Shown here in pieces: positions 1 through 7,935 of a stretch of DNA of 64,000 nt. Within the stretch, counting starts at the first letter, position 1, and every line of letters begins with the position of its first letter. Position numbers and translations under genes: made by a program. This DNA is from an uncultured Bacillota bacterium (GTDB lineage: Bacteria; Bacillota_I; Bacilli_A; Culicoidibacterales; ZOR0006). The notes under the pieces were generated by a model. The model searched no databases. It saw only the letters and a list, made by a program, of their open reading frames with translations, and was not told the origin of the DNA. The stretch lies in the NCBI GenBank assembly GCA_945956935.1, contig CAMFJD010000002.1, forward strand, positions 81,483 through 145,482, read 5' to 3'.

Positions 1-836
1 ACGCTATCCAAATAGGTGCTGATTGGGAAGCTTTGTTTGAATTACTCCGTTTTCGTTCATTTACGAAGCAGCTATTATGTTTTGAAAGTGAGTGGCAAGA
101 GATTACTTTGACAGTTCAAAAAATTATTGTGCTACTTGATTGGGAACTTGAAATTCGAGAGCAACTTGGAAAAACGTTTGCGTATCCTGTAGTTCTCTTA
201 CTTATCATGGTGTTTTTTGCTTGTGTATTTGAATTTGGTCTGTTACCACAACTTGATTTTTTTATTCATGATCAAACGATCTGGCTATTTATTGTACCTA
301 AGATGTTATTTTACTTTCTAATTATCTGTTCTATTGTATTAGTAACATCGCAATTTTATTTAAAAAATTGTTCATTTCAAAAAAAGAGAAAGATTTTTCA
401 ATGGTTTCAAAACAGGAAGCTCATTCAATTGATTATTTGTTTACGTTTAGCACTTCACTGTCAATTGACTCTAAACCAAGGGCAGCCATTAACAAGTGTA
501 TTTACGAAAAATGAACATACATCTGATTTTTTTGGACAACTGCTCAATAGCATGCACTGCGCATTAGCAAATGGTGAACAGTTACAGCAGGTTATGAAAA
601 ATCATGGATTTTGTGATGATACATGGTTAAGTTTTTTTCAGTGGCAACCGACGAATGCTCAAATTTTAATTGCAAGTGAATTTTACTGGCATCATGGATT
701 CCGCCAACTACAGCAATTAATTCAAAAATGGTGTCAGATAGGGCAAGTTATTTTTTTTCTGACTATTGGTATTATATTATTACAATTTTATCTGTCATTA
801 TTTTTACCTATTTTCGATATGATGTATGATTTTTAA
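1..836 (+). CDS. comGB: ComGB, competence pilus assembly membrane protein (5' end outside the window)
   Basis: This is the GspF/PilC-type inner-membrane platform protein of the competence pseudopilus, used for DNA uptake. The frame is open from base 3 to the left edge, so the TTG at 33 is not the real start and roughly the first quarter of the protein is missing. Long hydrophobic segments are visible, one shortly after the EQLGKTFAYP stretch typical of this family and one at the C-terminus just before the stop. It is followed after about 17 bases by comGC, as in other Firmicutes comG operons. Identity rests on the membrane layout and the pseudopilin genes downstream; sequence motifs alone are weak. 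Confidence 0.8.
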   Translation, partial: AIQIGADWEALFELLRFRSFTKQLLCFESEWQEITLTVQKIIVLLDWELEIREQLGKTFAYPVVLLLIMVFFACVFEFGLLPQLDFFIHDQTIWLFIVPKMLFYFLIICSIVLVTSQFYLKNCSFQKKRKIFQWFQNRKLIQLIICLRLALHCQLTLNQGQPLTSVFTKNEHTSDFFGQLLNSMHCALANGEQLQQVMKNHGFCDDTWLSFFQWQPTNAQILIASEFYWHHGFRQLQQLIQKWCQIGQVIFFLTIGIILLQFYLSLFLPIFDMMYDF

Positions 837-853
837 TATTGGAGGAACTAAAT

Positions 854-1159
854 ATGAGAAAACAAAAACAAGCAGGATTTACATTAAGTGAAATGATGGT
901 TGTCATTGCAATCATTGGAGTGTTATTAATTATTATTTTACCAAATGCTTTACGTGTACTCGATACAGCGAAAGCTGAGGGCTGCTCGGCCTATATAAAA
1001 ACAGTAGAAACACAGTCGCAACTATATTTGTTAGATGGACATGATAACTTATCAATTGATGCACTGTACGATAATGGGTATATTCCAGAAAAAACATGTC
1101 CAGATGGTCGTATTCTTATTGTTGATGCGAATGGTGCAGTATCGGTTGTCGAAGATTGA
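854..1159 (+). CDS. comGC: ComGC, major competence pseudopilin
   Basis: Major pseudopilin that forms the shaft of the competence pilus outside the membrane. The type IV leader is clear: a short basic N-terminus (MRKQKQ), then the prepilin peptidase site and hydrophobic helix (AGFTLSEMMVVIAIIG), cleaved by ComC/PilD. The ATG at 854 was chosen because GGAGG lies about 8 bases upstream; a start at 839 would place the ribosome site inside the gene. The mature domain has two cysteines (GCSAY and KTCPDG), consistent with the disulfide-stabilised ComGC fold. The stop overlaps the likely start region of comGD. Confidence 0.9.
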   Translation: MRKQKQAGFTLSEMMVVIAIIGVLLIIILPNALRVLDTAKAEGCSAYIKTVETQSQLYLLDGHDNLSIDALYDNGYIPEKTCPDGRILIVDANGAVSVVED

Positions 1160-1161
1160 AA

Positions 1162-1617
1162 ATGGCAGGAGGTCAAGATAATCAGGGCTTCACATTAATA
1201 GAAATGGTTGTTGCTGTAATTATAATAGGCATAATAAGTAGTATTACACCAGTTGTGATGAGTAAATCAGTACAAAATTATGAAATGAATCAATTTATTA
1301 ATCAGTACCTTGCAGATGCGATTTTTGCGAAAAATTTTGCTCAATATATGAAAAAATCAGTAATAATAACTATTAATGCTGAGGCTAGAATGTACACTAT
1401 GTATGATAACTTCACAAAGCCATTAATAGTACGGACGATACCGAAGTCTATTTGCTTTCCACAAAGAAATTTTGTAGTGAGGTATACTGGAACTGGTGCG
1501 ATTAGTCAAGGACATACCTTATATTTTACAAATGAATCTGAGTGTTACATTGGTGCGGAATCAATGGTGAAATTAACAATGCCTGTTGGGAATTCAGTGT
1601 ATGCAAAATCGAAGTAA
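1162..1617 (+). CDS. comGD: ComGD, minor competence pseudopilin
   Basis: Minor pseudopilin with a type IV leader (QGFTLIEMVVAVIIIGIISS) at the N-terminus, carrying the conserved Glu at position 5 of the mature helix. About 151 residues, usual for ComGD. It may start at ATG 1162 or at the TTG at 1156, which overlaps the comGC stop; translational coupling is likely because no strong ribosome site is present. Its 3' end overlaps comGE by 17 bases, typical of tightly packed comG genes. Assignment to ComGD is by order and leader peptide, as these proteins diverge fast. Confidence 0.8.
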   Translation: MAGGQDNQGFTLIEMVVAVIIIGIISSITPVVMSKSVQNYEMNQFINQYLADAIFAKNFAQYMKKSVIITINAEARMYTMYDNFTKPLIVRTIPKSICFPQRNFVVRYTGTGAISQGHTLYFTNESECYIGAESMVKLTMPVGNSVYAKSK

Positions 1618-1801
1618 TAATGAGCGTGGATTTTTATTGGTTGAGGTTTGTGTGGGTGTATTATTGTTAGTTTTACTTTCTCAAAGTATTTATGTATTTG
1701 TATTTTTTTACGGAGAAACTTTGAAATTAGAACAGCAAAGTGAGGAAAAATATGAACAGTGGATTCGTGTTGAAAGGTTATCAGAAACAAGAAAATGGTA
1801 G
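1601..1801 (+). CDS. comGE: ComGE-like minor pseudopilin
   Basis: Short protein (66 residues from ATG 1601) with a pilin-like N-terminal segment (RGFLLVEVCVGVLLLVLL) that contains the Glu expected five residues after the cleavage site. It overlaps the end of comGD and the start of comGF, so the cluster is translated as a coupled unit. It is shorter than many ComGE proteins (about 80-115 residues). The name rests on gene order and leader; I cannot separate ComGE from another minor pseudopilin on sequence alone. Confidence 0.7.
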   Translation: MQNRSNNERGFLLVEVCVGVLLLVLLSQSIYVFVFFYGETLKLEQQSEEKYEQWIRVERLSETRKW

Positions 1802-2192
1802 CATCATGCTAGAATGCCTAGTTGCACTGTGTTGTTTAACAGTTATTATTGGAGGGACAATACCTCTTTATCAACTTGTGGCTAGGCAAGAGCAAGGTTA
1901 CACATTGGCACAAATTCAAACAGTATTACCTATTTTAGTAGATGATCTTCAGGTGATGACGACCTGTGAACAGCGTGGAACCGGCTTATATATGACAAAG
2001 GTGAATGAGTATGGTGTTATCGTTGATAAGGTTTATTATAAATGGGGAGACAAGCAGCTGATTCGCCAAAAAAATAATGGTTTTGAACGAGTTGCTAGTG
2101 GTTTTGATGGTGTATTTCAAGTGACTGAAACAGATGTGAATATTGAAATTGTGACAACATCAAAAAAATACCAACTGAAGATGAAACGATGA
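1752..2192 (+). CDS. comGF: ComGF, minor competence pseudopilin
   Basis: About 146 residues with an N-terminal pseudopilin-like hydrophobic segment (GSIMLECLVALCCLTVIIGG) preceded by a basic stretch. ATG 1752 is favoured because GAGG lies about 7 bases upstream; GTG 1740 is the alternative. It begins inside comGE and ends 137 bases before queT. In the family, ComGF completes the pseudopilus with ComGD, ComGE and ComGG. Here the operon is then interrupted by queT before the comGG-like gene. Confidence 0.75.
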   Translation: MNSGFVLKGYQKQENGSIMLECLVALCCLTVIIGGTIPLYQLVARQEQGYTLAQIQTVLPILVDDLQVMTTCEQRGTGLYMTKVNEYGVIVDKVYYKWGDKQLIRQKNNGFERVASGFDGVFQVTETDVNIEIVTTSKKYQLKMKR

Positions 2193-2203
2193 AAGATTAA
2201 TAA

Positions 2204-2232
2204 TTGTCAAAAGTGAGTGATTTTGATATAAT
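2204..2232 (+). promoter_or_regulatory. Promoter of queT
   Basis: A near-consensus sigma-A promoter lies just after the comGF stop: TTGTCA at 2204-2209, a 17-base spacer, and TATAAT at 2227-2232. It would transcribe the riboswitch leader and queT independently of the competence operon. Confidence 0.75.
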
Positions 2233-2260
2233 ATGACAGCTATCTAAAAAATCATGATAG

Positions 2261-2319
2261 CCGCGGTATCAGAGAGTATATTAGTTATATACACCCGCGT
2301 AATCAAAACTAGAGAGGTG
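2261..2319 (+). promoter_or_regulatory. preQ1-I-like riboswitch with an extended loop
   Basis: The leader of queT has the layout of a class I preQ1 riboswitch. Stem P1 pairs CGCGG (2262-2266) with CCGCG (2295-2299), the second arm preceded by the conserved ACAC. A few bases later AACTA (2307-2311) can pair with TAGTT (2282-2286) to make the pseudoknot. Unlike the compact known form, the loop carries its own hairpin, GTATAT (2276-2281) with ATATAC (2287-2292), that presents TAGTT at its tip. The 3' pseudoknot strand abuts the AGAGGTG ribosome site, so translational control is likely. The class call is by eye from pattern and from the downstream queuosine transporter. Confidence 0.65.
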
Positions 2320-2329
2320 TTTTTTCAAA

Positions 2330-2809
2330 ATGAACAGTAAAAAAATCGCATTGTATGGAGTAGTAGCAGCATTATATGTTGTACTCACAGTAATTATTGC
2401 CCCGTTATCATACGGACCATTACAATTTCGTGTCAGCGAAATACTTGTAACACTTATCATGTTTGACTTAGGTTTTTCATGGCCAATATTGATTGGAACG
2501 GCACTTGCGAATTTCTTTTCACCTCTAGGTATGATTGATGTCATTTTTGGCACAGTTGCAACGCTTGTAGCAATTGGATCATATGTAGCGTGTAAAAAAG
2601 TATTACCAAGTGATAAGTTTTGGCAACAAGCTATTTATTTTGTGGTAACTTTTGGAATGGTTGGGATGTTTTTAATCGCAATTGAACTGAATATTGTTGA
2701 ACAGTTACCATTATTTGAGACATGGATTACAGTAATGATTGGACAAGTAGCTGTCTTGGTTTTAGGCGTGTTACTGATGAAGAAAATCTATCCGCGATTT
2801 GTAAAATAA
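2330..2809 (+). CDS. queT: QueT, queuosine precursor transporter (ECF S component)
   Basis: Substrate-binding membrane component of an energy-coupling-factor importer for queuosine precursors (COG4708/QueT family). About 159 residues with five to six hydrophobic segments. The conserved stretch around residues 24-52 (APLSYGPLQFRVSEIL, then SWPILIGTALANFFSPLG) is typical of QueT. The ATG at 2330 follows the AGAGGTG ribosome site. It works with the shared EcfA/A'/T module, which is not in this window. It sits between comGF and a comGG-like gene, an unusual place, and carries its own promoter and candidate preQ1 riboswitch, which fit the proposed substrate. Confidence 0.88.
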   Translation: MNSKKIALYGVVAALYVVLTVIIAPLSYGPLQFRVSEILVTLIMFDLGFSWPILIGTALANFFSPLGMIDVIFGTVATLVAIGSYVACKKVLPSDKFWQQAIYFVVTFGMVGMFLIAIELNIVEQLPLFETWITVMIGQVAVLVLGVLLMKKIYPRFVK

Positions 2810-2849
2810 ACGCATCGCAAAGGTATTGATCTAGAAGGAGCAATACGAA

Positions 2850-3044
2850 ATGAAGCAACGAGGATTTATCCTTATCTACTTATTGTTTTTGTTAGTAATG
2901 ATCTCACAAGCATTACTTTATACTGTATTTGAATATGAACAATTGAAAAAAAGTCAATATTTTGATCAACAGTTTGAACAATTGCTCGAAAAATCATTTG
3001 TAAAGACTAGCAAAAGTAGTGGAAAATGCTACAATGAAGCTTAG
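2850..3044 (+). CDS. comGG: ComGG-like short protein
   Basis: Small protein of 64 residues beginning with a short basic stretch and a hydrophobic segment (RGFILIYLLFLLVMISQALL), followed by a charged tail. A good ribosome site (AGAAGGAG) precedes ATG 2850. ComGG is the last gene of the comG operon, is poorly conserved, lacks a strict prepilin motif, and is normally about 100-125 residues, so this would be a short version. Position after comGF (with queT between) and N-terminal layout support the name. It could be a decayed comGG. A terminator hairpin overlaps its stop. Confidence 0.55.
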   Translation: MKQRGFILIYLLFLLVMISQALLYTVFEYEQLKKSQYFDQQFEQLLEKSFVKTSKSSGKCYNEA

Positions 3045-3064
3045 GTACAACCTAGGCTTTTTTG
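3037..3064 (+). terminator. Rho-independent terminator after comGG
   Basis: AAGCTTAGGT (3037-3046) pairs with ACCTAGGCTT (3049-3058) around a tiny loop, followed by a run of T to 3063. It overlaps the stop codon of the comGG-like gene and ends the comG/queT transcript before aroK. Confidence 0.75.
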
Positions 3065-3092
3065 TTTGTGACAAAAGACGAGGAGTGAAAGA

Positions 3093-3608
3093 ATGAAAAT
3101 TTTTTTAATTGGCATGCCATATAGTGGGAAGAGTACAGTTGCAAAAATTCTTGCGAAAAGATTGAGGGTATCTTTTATTGATACGGATATGTGGATTGAG
3201 CAACAATTAGGTTGTCGTGTTATCGATATTTTCTCGTTAGAAGGAGAGGGGGCTTTTCGTCAGTATGAAAAGCAATCACTAGAGGCACTACAAGCTGAGA
3301 CAGCATGTGTTGTTGCAACTGGTGGTGGAATTATTACGACACCAGAAAGTAGAAAACTATTACAGAGCCAAGGAGCAGTTATTATTTACTTACATGTGCC
3401 ATTTTCAATATTAGAAAAGAGAGCAAATCGAAAACGTGGTCCTATTCGACCAATGTTACAGCAAAATACGTTGCAAACATTATATAATCAACGCCAATCA
3501 TTATATTCTAGTGTTGCTACGTACACAATTGATTGTAAACAAAAAACAATTCGTCAAATTGTTACCGAAATTATAGCAATTATACAACATGACTTGCCAA
3601 ATCGATAA
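3093..3608 (+). CDS. aroK: Shikimate kinase
   Basis: Phosphorylates shikimate at the 3-hydroxyl with ATP, the fifth step of chorismate synthesis, in the cytosol. About 171 residues, the normal size. The P-loop is GMPYSGKST (residues 7-15), the substrate-binding DTDMW follows at about 30-34, the ATGGGI turn is at about 75-80, and the lid arginines lie in RKRGPIRPML. A ribosome site (GAGGAGTG) precedes the ATG. aroE is about 34 kb away and a DAHP synthase is near 53 kb, so the shikimate genes are dispersed here. Confidence 0.93.
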   Translation: MKIFLIGMPYSGKSTVAKILAKRLRVSFIDTDMWIEQQLGCRVIDIFSLEGEGAFRQYEKQSLEALQAETACVVATGGGIITTPESRKLLQSQGAVIIYLHVPFSILEKRANRKRGPIRPMLQQNTLQTLYNQRQSLYSSVATYTIDCKQKTIRQIVTEIIAIIQHDLPNR

Positions 3609-3645
3609 TAATTTTTTAAAATGGTAAAGATTGGAGTGAAAAAAT

Positions 3646-4422
3646 ATGTTGAATTTATTTAAAAAAATAACACAGGAACCTGTTGATTCGTTCCAAGATC
3701 GCTTGAATAAGGATGATATTCCTAAGCATGTGGCTATTATTATGGATGGGAATGGTCGTTGGGCAAAACAACGTGGACTCCCAAGAACAGCAGGGCATAA
3801 AAAAGGTGTAGGCATAATTGAATCTATCGTTGAAGCAGCTGGTCAAACTGGTGTAGAAATGCTGACAGTATATGCATTTTCAACGGAAAATTGGAATCGT
3901 CCTGAAGATGAAATTAGTTATATTATGTCATTGCCTGAGCGTTTTTTTGCATCATTTATGCCAAAAGTTATGGAAGCAAATATGCAGCTACGTTGTATTG
4001 GTGATTTGTCACGTTTGACACCGAAAGTACAAACTATTATTCAAGATGCAATGGAACAATCAGCAGATAATACCGGTATGATTTTCAACATTGCTGTTAA
4101 TTATGGCGGTAGACTGGAATTAGTTCGTGCAACACAAAAAATTGCTCAAGAGGTAGCAAAAGGTACATTAGCTGTTGAGGAAATTAATGAAGCGATTATC
4201 GGGAGTCACTTATATACACCAGAATTACCTGATGTAGAATTGCTTATTCGAACAAGTGGGGAAGAACGTGTGAGTAATTTTCTCTTGTGGCAAATTGCTT
4301 ATGCAGAATTTTATTTTACAGATACACTATGGCCAGACTTCACTCCAGATGAATTTCATCGTGCTTTGTATGCATATCAAAATCGTGACCGTCGCAAAGG
4401 TGGATTAACACAAAGCAAGTAA
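3646..4422 (+). CDS. uppS: Undecaprenyl diphosphate synthase (isoprenyl transferase)
   Basis: Condenses farnesyl diphosphate with isopentenyl diphosphate to give undecaprenyl diphosphate, the lipid carrier for peptidoglycan and wall polymers. 258 residues. Signature features: HVAIIMDGNGRWAKQRG near residue 28 with the catalytic Asp, the TVYAFSTENW stretch, and the C-terminal LLIRTSGEERVSNFLLWQ motif. A ribosome site (TTGGAGTG) precedes the ATG. cdsA follows after 17 bases, the standard Firmicutes order; frr, usual upstream neighbour, is absent and replaced by aroK. Confidence 0.96.
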   Translation: MLNLFKKITQEPVDSFQDRLNKDDIPKHVAIIMDGNGRWAKQRGLPRTAGHKKGVGIIESIVEAAGQTGVEMLTVYAFSTENWNRPEDEISYIMSLPERFFASFMPKVMEANMQLRCIGDLSRLTPKVQTIIQDAMEQSADNTGMIFNIAVNYGGRLELVRATQKIAQEVAKGTLAVEEINEAIIGSHLYTPELPDVELLIRTSGEERVSNFLLWQIAYAEFYFTDTLWPDFTPDEFHRALYAYQNRDRRKGGLTQSK

Positions 4423-4439
4423 TATGAGGAGGAACAGTC

Positions 4440-5276
4440 ATGATAACACGAATTTTAAGTGCGATTGCTATAATTGGCATCGTTGCTATCGCAATTGTTC
4501 TGGACGGATGGTATTTCTATAGTTTTTTGATTCTTGCTTTGACAATTGGATTGTATGAACTACTGAGAACACCACAAAAAGTGTTTGCGATTGCCCCAAG
4601 TATACAAATAGGTTTAATAATTAGTTTTATAGTGCAGGGGATTGTACATATTGCCGCACCGAATTTAACCATTTATTTGTTATTTATCCCATTTTTTAGT
4701 ATCTTGATATATGGCATGTTCCAACGTGAAAAATTAAGTGTGGAGCAAATGTCATATATTGTTATGAGTTATATTTATATGCTTATCCCATTAGTAGCTG
4801 GTTTGACATTAGCTGATACGTCTATTTGGTTTATCGTTTTGGTTGGTTTTATTGCTTCAGGGACAGATACAGGAGCATATTTCACGGGTGTTTTTTTCGG
4901 AAAGCATAAGTTGGCGCCGACAATTAGCCCTAAAAAAACCATTGAAGGAGCAATTGGTGGAAGTTTGGTAGGTTTACTGTTAGCAGTTGTCGTTTTTCCA
5001 TTGTTACTTCAACAGTTTGCCCCAGATGTGTGGATGACTTATGCACCATTGTTTGATGGGTGGATGATGCTAGTGACGATTATTTGTGTTTTGTTGTTAT
5101 CGGCGGCAACACAGTTTGGTGATTTAGTAGCATCGAGTATTAAACGTGCGTATGAAATTAAAGATTTTGGCACCCTCTTTCCAGGTCATGGTGGTATTAT
5201 GGATCGGATAGATGGTATAATTATTGTGCTCGTATTTTTGACATTATTTGTTGAAATAAGTCATTTTTTCATATAA
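4440..5276 (+). CDS. cdsA: Phosphatidate cytidylyltransferase (CDP-diglyceride synthase)
   Basis: Integral membrane enzyme that makes CDP-diacylglycerol from phosphatidic acid and CTP, the branch point of phospholipid synthesis. 278 residues with about eight hydrophobic segments. The C-terminal family signature is present: SAATQFGDLVASSIKRAYEIKDFG, then LFPGHGGIMDRID with the metal-binding Asp residues; it spans about residues 220-260. The upstream SPKKTIEG element is also typical. AGGAGGA precedes the ATG. A terminator follows, so dxr starts a new transcript. Confidence 0.96.
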   Translation: MITRILSAIAIIGIVAIAIVLDGWYFYSFLILALTIGLYELLRTPQKVFAIAPSIQIGLIISFIVQGIVHIAAPNLTIYLLFIPFFSILIYGMFQREKLSVEQMSYIVMSYIYMLIPLVAGLTLADTSIWFIVLVGFIASGTDTGAYFTGVFFGKHKLAPTISPKKTIEGAIGGSLVGLLLAVVVFPLLLQQFAPDVWMTYAPLFDGWMMLVTIICVLLLSAATQFGDLVASSIKRAYEIKDFGTLFPGHGGIMDRIDGIIIVLVFLTLFVEISHFFI

Positions 5277-5285
5277 TCATAAGTG

Positions 5286-5328
5286 AGTAGGTTTTGACAT
5301 GAAAATGTGAAAGAAAACCTGCTTTTTT
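5286..5328 (+). terminator. Rho-independent terminator after cdsA
   Basis: AGTAGGTTTT (5287-5294 region) pairs with AAAACCTGCT (5314-5323), followed by TTTTTT. It separates the aroK/uppS/cdsA transcript from dxr. Confidence 0.75.
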
Positions 5329-5354
5329 CGTGTTGACGTTGAAGGTAACATCTA

Positions 5355-5382
5355 TTGCTTGGGTTAGTAAATATGGTATACT
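5355..5382 (+). promoter_or_regulatory. Promoter of the dxr-rseP-proS transcript
   Basis: TTGCTT at 5355-5360, 16 bases, then TATACT at 5377-5382, placed just after the cdsA terminator and 34 bases before dxr. Confidence 0.65.
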
Positions 5383-5415
5383 GAAAAAGAATGTGATTAT
5401 ATAAGAGGAGAGAAG

Positions 5416-6576
5416 ATGATGAAATATATCAGTTTAATTGGTGCAAGTGGTTCAATTGGGCGACAGACACTTGATGTAATAAAGAACCACCCAGAGCTAT
5501 TTACTTTAGTAGGGGTTGCTGTGGGGAAAAATATAGCAGTTGTACACGAAATACTAACAATCTTTACACCACAAGTTATGTGTGTACAAGAATGCGAACA
5601 AATACCAACACTATCAAAGCAATATCCACATGTGACATTTGTGAGTGGCGAAAATGGACTGATTCATGTGGCAACATTAGAAGAATCAACAATTTTTGTT
5701 AATGCGGTTGTAGGGAGTGTTGGATTAGCACCTACACTTGCAGCGATTGAAGCGAAAAAAACGATTGCATTAGCTAATAAGGAAACTCTCGTCACTGCTG
5801 GACATTTAGTTATGTCAGCTGCAAAAGAGCATGGGGTTACAATATTACCAATTGATAGTGAACATGCAGCTATACACCAATGTCTACATGGAGAGCGGCA
5901 AAAGAATATTGAAAAATTGATTTTAACTGCTTCAGGTGGAAGTTTTCGAGATCGTACGAGAGCAGAACTTCAAGATGTAAGTGTAACTGAGGCATTAAAC
6001 CATCCAAACTGGGCAATGGGAGCGAAAATAACAATTGATTCAGCAACAATGATGAATAAAGGTTTAGAAGTGATTGAAGCACATTGGTTGTTTGATATCG
6101 AATATGATGACATTGAAGTATTAATGCACCGTGAAAGTATTATTCATTCGATGGTAGAGTTTTGTGATACAAGTGTTATGGCTCAACTTGGGACTCCAGA
6201 TATGCGAATGCCAATTCAATACGCACTGACATATCCAGATCGTGCCGTCTTGCACAATGCCAGTAGGTTATCACTTGCGGATATTGGACAACTTCACTTT
6301 GCGAAAGCAGATTTTGAACGATATCCGTGTTTAGCTCTTGCATACCGTGCTGGTCGTGAAAAAGGAACATTGCCAACTGTTATGAACGCAGCAAATGAAA
6401 CCGCAGTTTCACTCTTTTTAGATGGAATGATTTGCTTCTTAGATATTGAACGATTAATCCAAATGGCTATGGATGAGCACGAAACGATTCAACATCCAGA
6501 TTTGGCAACAATCCAACATGTTGATAGAATGACACGTGATCGTGTGCGTGGGTTAGCACAGCATTTAAAAGATTAG
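5416..6576 (+). CDS. dxr: 1-deoxy-D-xylulose 5-phosphate reductoisomerase
   Basis: Converts DXP to methylerythritol 4-phosphate with NADPH, the first committed step of the MEP isoprenoid pathway. 386 residues. N-terminal NADPH fold ([18 protein letters not shown]), [12 protein letters not shown], the metal and substrate region [14 protein letters not shown] (DSEH), the flexible loop ending in NHPNWAMG, and [14 protein letters not shown] are all intact. The pathway supplies uppS upstream. ATG 5416 or 5419 may be used; AGGAG lies just upstream. Presence of the MEP pathway, rather than mevalonate only, is a useful lineage marker within Lactobacillales. Confidence 0.96.
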   Translation: MMKYISLIGASGSIGRQTLDVIKNHPELFTLVGVAVGKNIAVVHEILTIFTPQVMCVQECEQIPTLSKQYPHVTFVSGENGLIHVATLEESTIFVNAVVGSVGLAPTLAAIEAKKTIALANKETLVTAGHLVMSAAKEHGVTILPIDSEHAAIHQCLHGERQKNIEKLILTASGGSFRDRTRAELQDVSVTEALNHPNWAMGAKITIDSATMMNKGLEVIEAHWLFDIEYDDIEVLMHRESIIHSMVEFCDTSVMAQLGTPDMRMPIQYALTYPDRAVLHNASRLSLADIGQLHFAKADFERYPCLALAYRAGREKGTLPTVMNAANETAVSLFLDGMICFLDIERLIQMAMDEHETIQHPDLATIQHVDRMTRDRVRGLAQHLKD

Positions 6577-6589
6577 GAGGAAAGACAAG

Positions 6590-7909
6590 ATGTCAGTACT
6601 ACTGAATATTATTATCTTTGTATTTATTTTAGGACTTATAGTCTTAATTCATGAGTTTGGACATTTTATTTTTGCGAAACGTGCAGGAATTTTGTGTCGT
6701 GAATTTGCTATTGGGATGGGTCCGAAAATTTGGTCTAAAAAAATAGGCGAAACAGCCTATTCCATTCGTTTATTGCCAATTGGTGGATATGTGGCAATGG
6801 CTGGTGAAGATGGTGATGACATTGGAGTCAACACTGATACTGAAGTCGCTATTGAATTAAATGATTCAGGACAGATTACTCATTTTCATTTAGATGAATA
6901 TGATGAGCGTGTAGCTAGCGAACAAGCAATAGTTGTAAAAACAAAAACGCTTGATTTAAGTGGAAATATGAGTTTTACAGGTATAGTCGTGAAGAATTCT
7001 ACAGATATGCAGGAACAAACGCTGACACAGTGGCCAGTAAGTGATTGTGTATATTTAGTTGAAAAGGGTGATGTTTTACAGCTTGCGCCAGAAAATCGTC
7101 GCTTTGGTGGGAAAACACCTTGGCAGAAGTTTTTAACAATTTTTGCTGGACCAGCTATGAACTTCATTTTAGCTTTATTGCTTTTATTTGCTATTTTTGC
7201 TATTGGTGGAACGCCAGTAAATGACCCAATTCTTGGTGAAATCGTCGCAAGTTCTCCAGCAGAGCGAGCAGGTTTGCAAAAGGGTGATGAAGTAATCCGT
7301 TTCGGTGGTGAGAGTGTTGAAAGTTATCAAGAGATTGCTGAGTTAGCTCAACAAAAACCTGGTGAAATTGTGGAAATTGAGTATGTTCGTGATGGAGAAA
7401 ATCATGTAGTAGAAGCGAAAATTGATTCAGTTGATCGAGAAGTAATGAATGAAGATGGTGACGTAGTCACACAAACAGTTGGGCAATTAGGAGTTTATCG
7501 TTCAATGAGTCATAATCCATTTTTAGTTATTCAAAGTAGTTTTGAGGGACTATATCAAGATGTTATGAGCTTATTTCAGTCACTTAGTATGTTAGTAAGC
7601 GGTGCTGCTGGTGTCAGTGATTTATCAGGTCCGATTGGTATTGCTGTAATGACTTCAAAAGTGACAGAAAGTGCAGGAGTTATGGGATTACTGCGTTGGA
7701 CAGCTTTTTTAAGTGTAAATATTGGGTTTTTAAATTTATTACCATTACCAGCTCTAGATGGTGGACGACTTGTCTTTGTTTTTTATGAGGCAATTACGAA
7801 GAAAAAAGCCAATGCAAAGTTTGAATTTTATTTAAACTTAGTCGGAATTGTGTTATTATTTAGTTTGATTATTTATGTCACATTTAATGACATATTGCGT
7901 TTATTGTAA
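6590..7909 (+). CDS. rseP: RseP/RasP site-2 zinc metalloprotease
   Basis: Membrane-embedded metalloprotease that cleaves anti-sigma factors and leftover signal peptides. 439 residues. The zinc site HEFGH lies in the first membrane segment (residues 22-26); the second part of the active site, LLPLPALDGGRLVFVF, is near residue 384. A PDZ domain spans about 225-290 (SSPAERAGLQKGDEVIRF). About 100 residues between the second segment and the PDZ domain form a loop typical of Gram-positive members. It is placed between dxr and proS as in other Firmicutes and has a good ribosome site (AGGAGGAA). Confidence 0.94.
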   Translation: MSVLLNIIIFVFILGLIVLIHEFGHFIFAKRAGILCREFAIGMGPKIWSKKIGETAYSIRLLPIGGYVAMAGEDGDDIGVNTDTEVAIELNDSGQITHFHLDEYDERVASEQAIVVKTKTLDLSGNMSFTGIVVKNSTDMQEQTLTQWPVSDCVYLVEKGDVLQLAPENRRFGGKTPWQKFLTIFAGPAMNFILALLLLFAIFAIGGTPVNDPILGEIVASSPAERAGLQKGDEVIRFGGESVESYQEIAELAQQKPGEIVEIEYVRDGENHVVEAKIDSVDREVMNEDGDVVTQTVGQLGVYRSMSHNPFLVIQSSFEGLYQDVMSLFQSLSMLVSGAAGVSDLSGPIGIAVMTSKVTESAGVMGLLRWTAFLSVNIGFLNLLPLPALDGGRLVFVFYEAITKKKANAKFEFYLNLVGIVLLFSLIIYVTFNDILRLL

Positions 7910-7935
7910 ATTATTGAAGAAAGTAGGAAACAAAG

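Noticed and set aside
7910..7935. A possible frameshift explaining the short proS.
   Set aside because: The frame is continuous and conserved on both sides of the missing region, and all catalytic motifs are in one frame, so a clean domain loss fits better.
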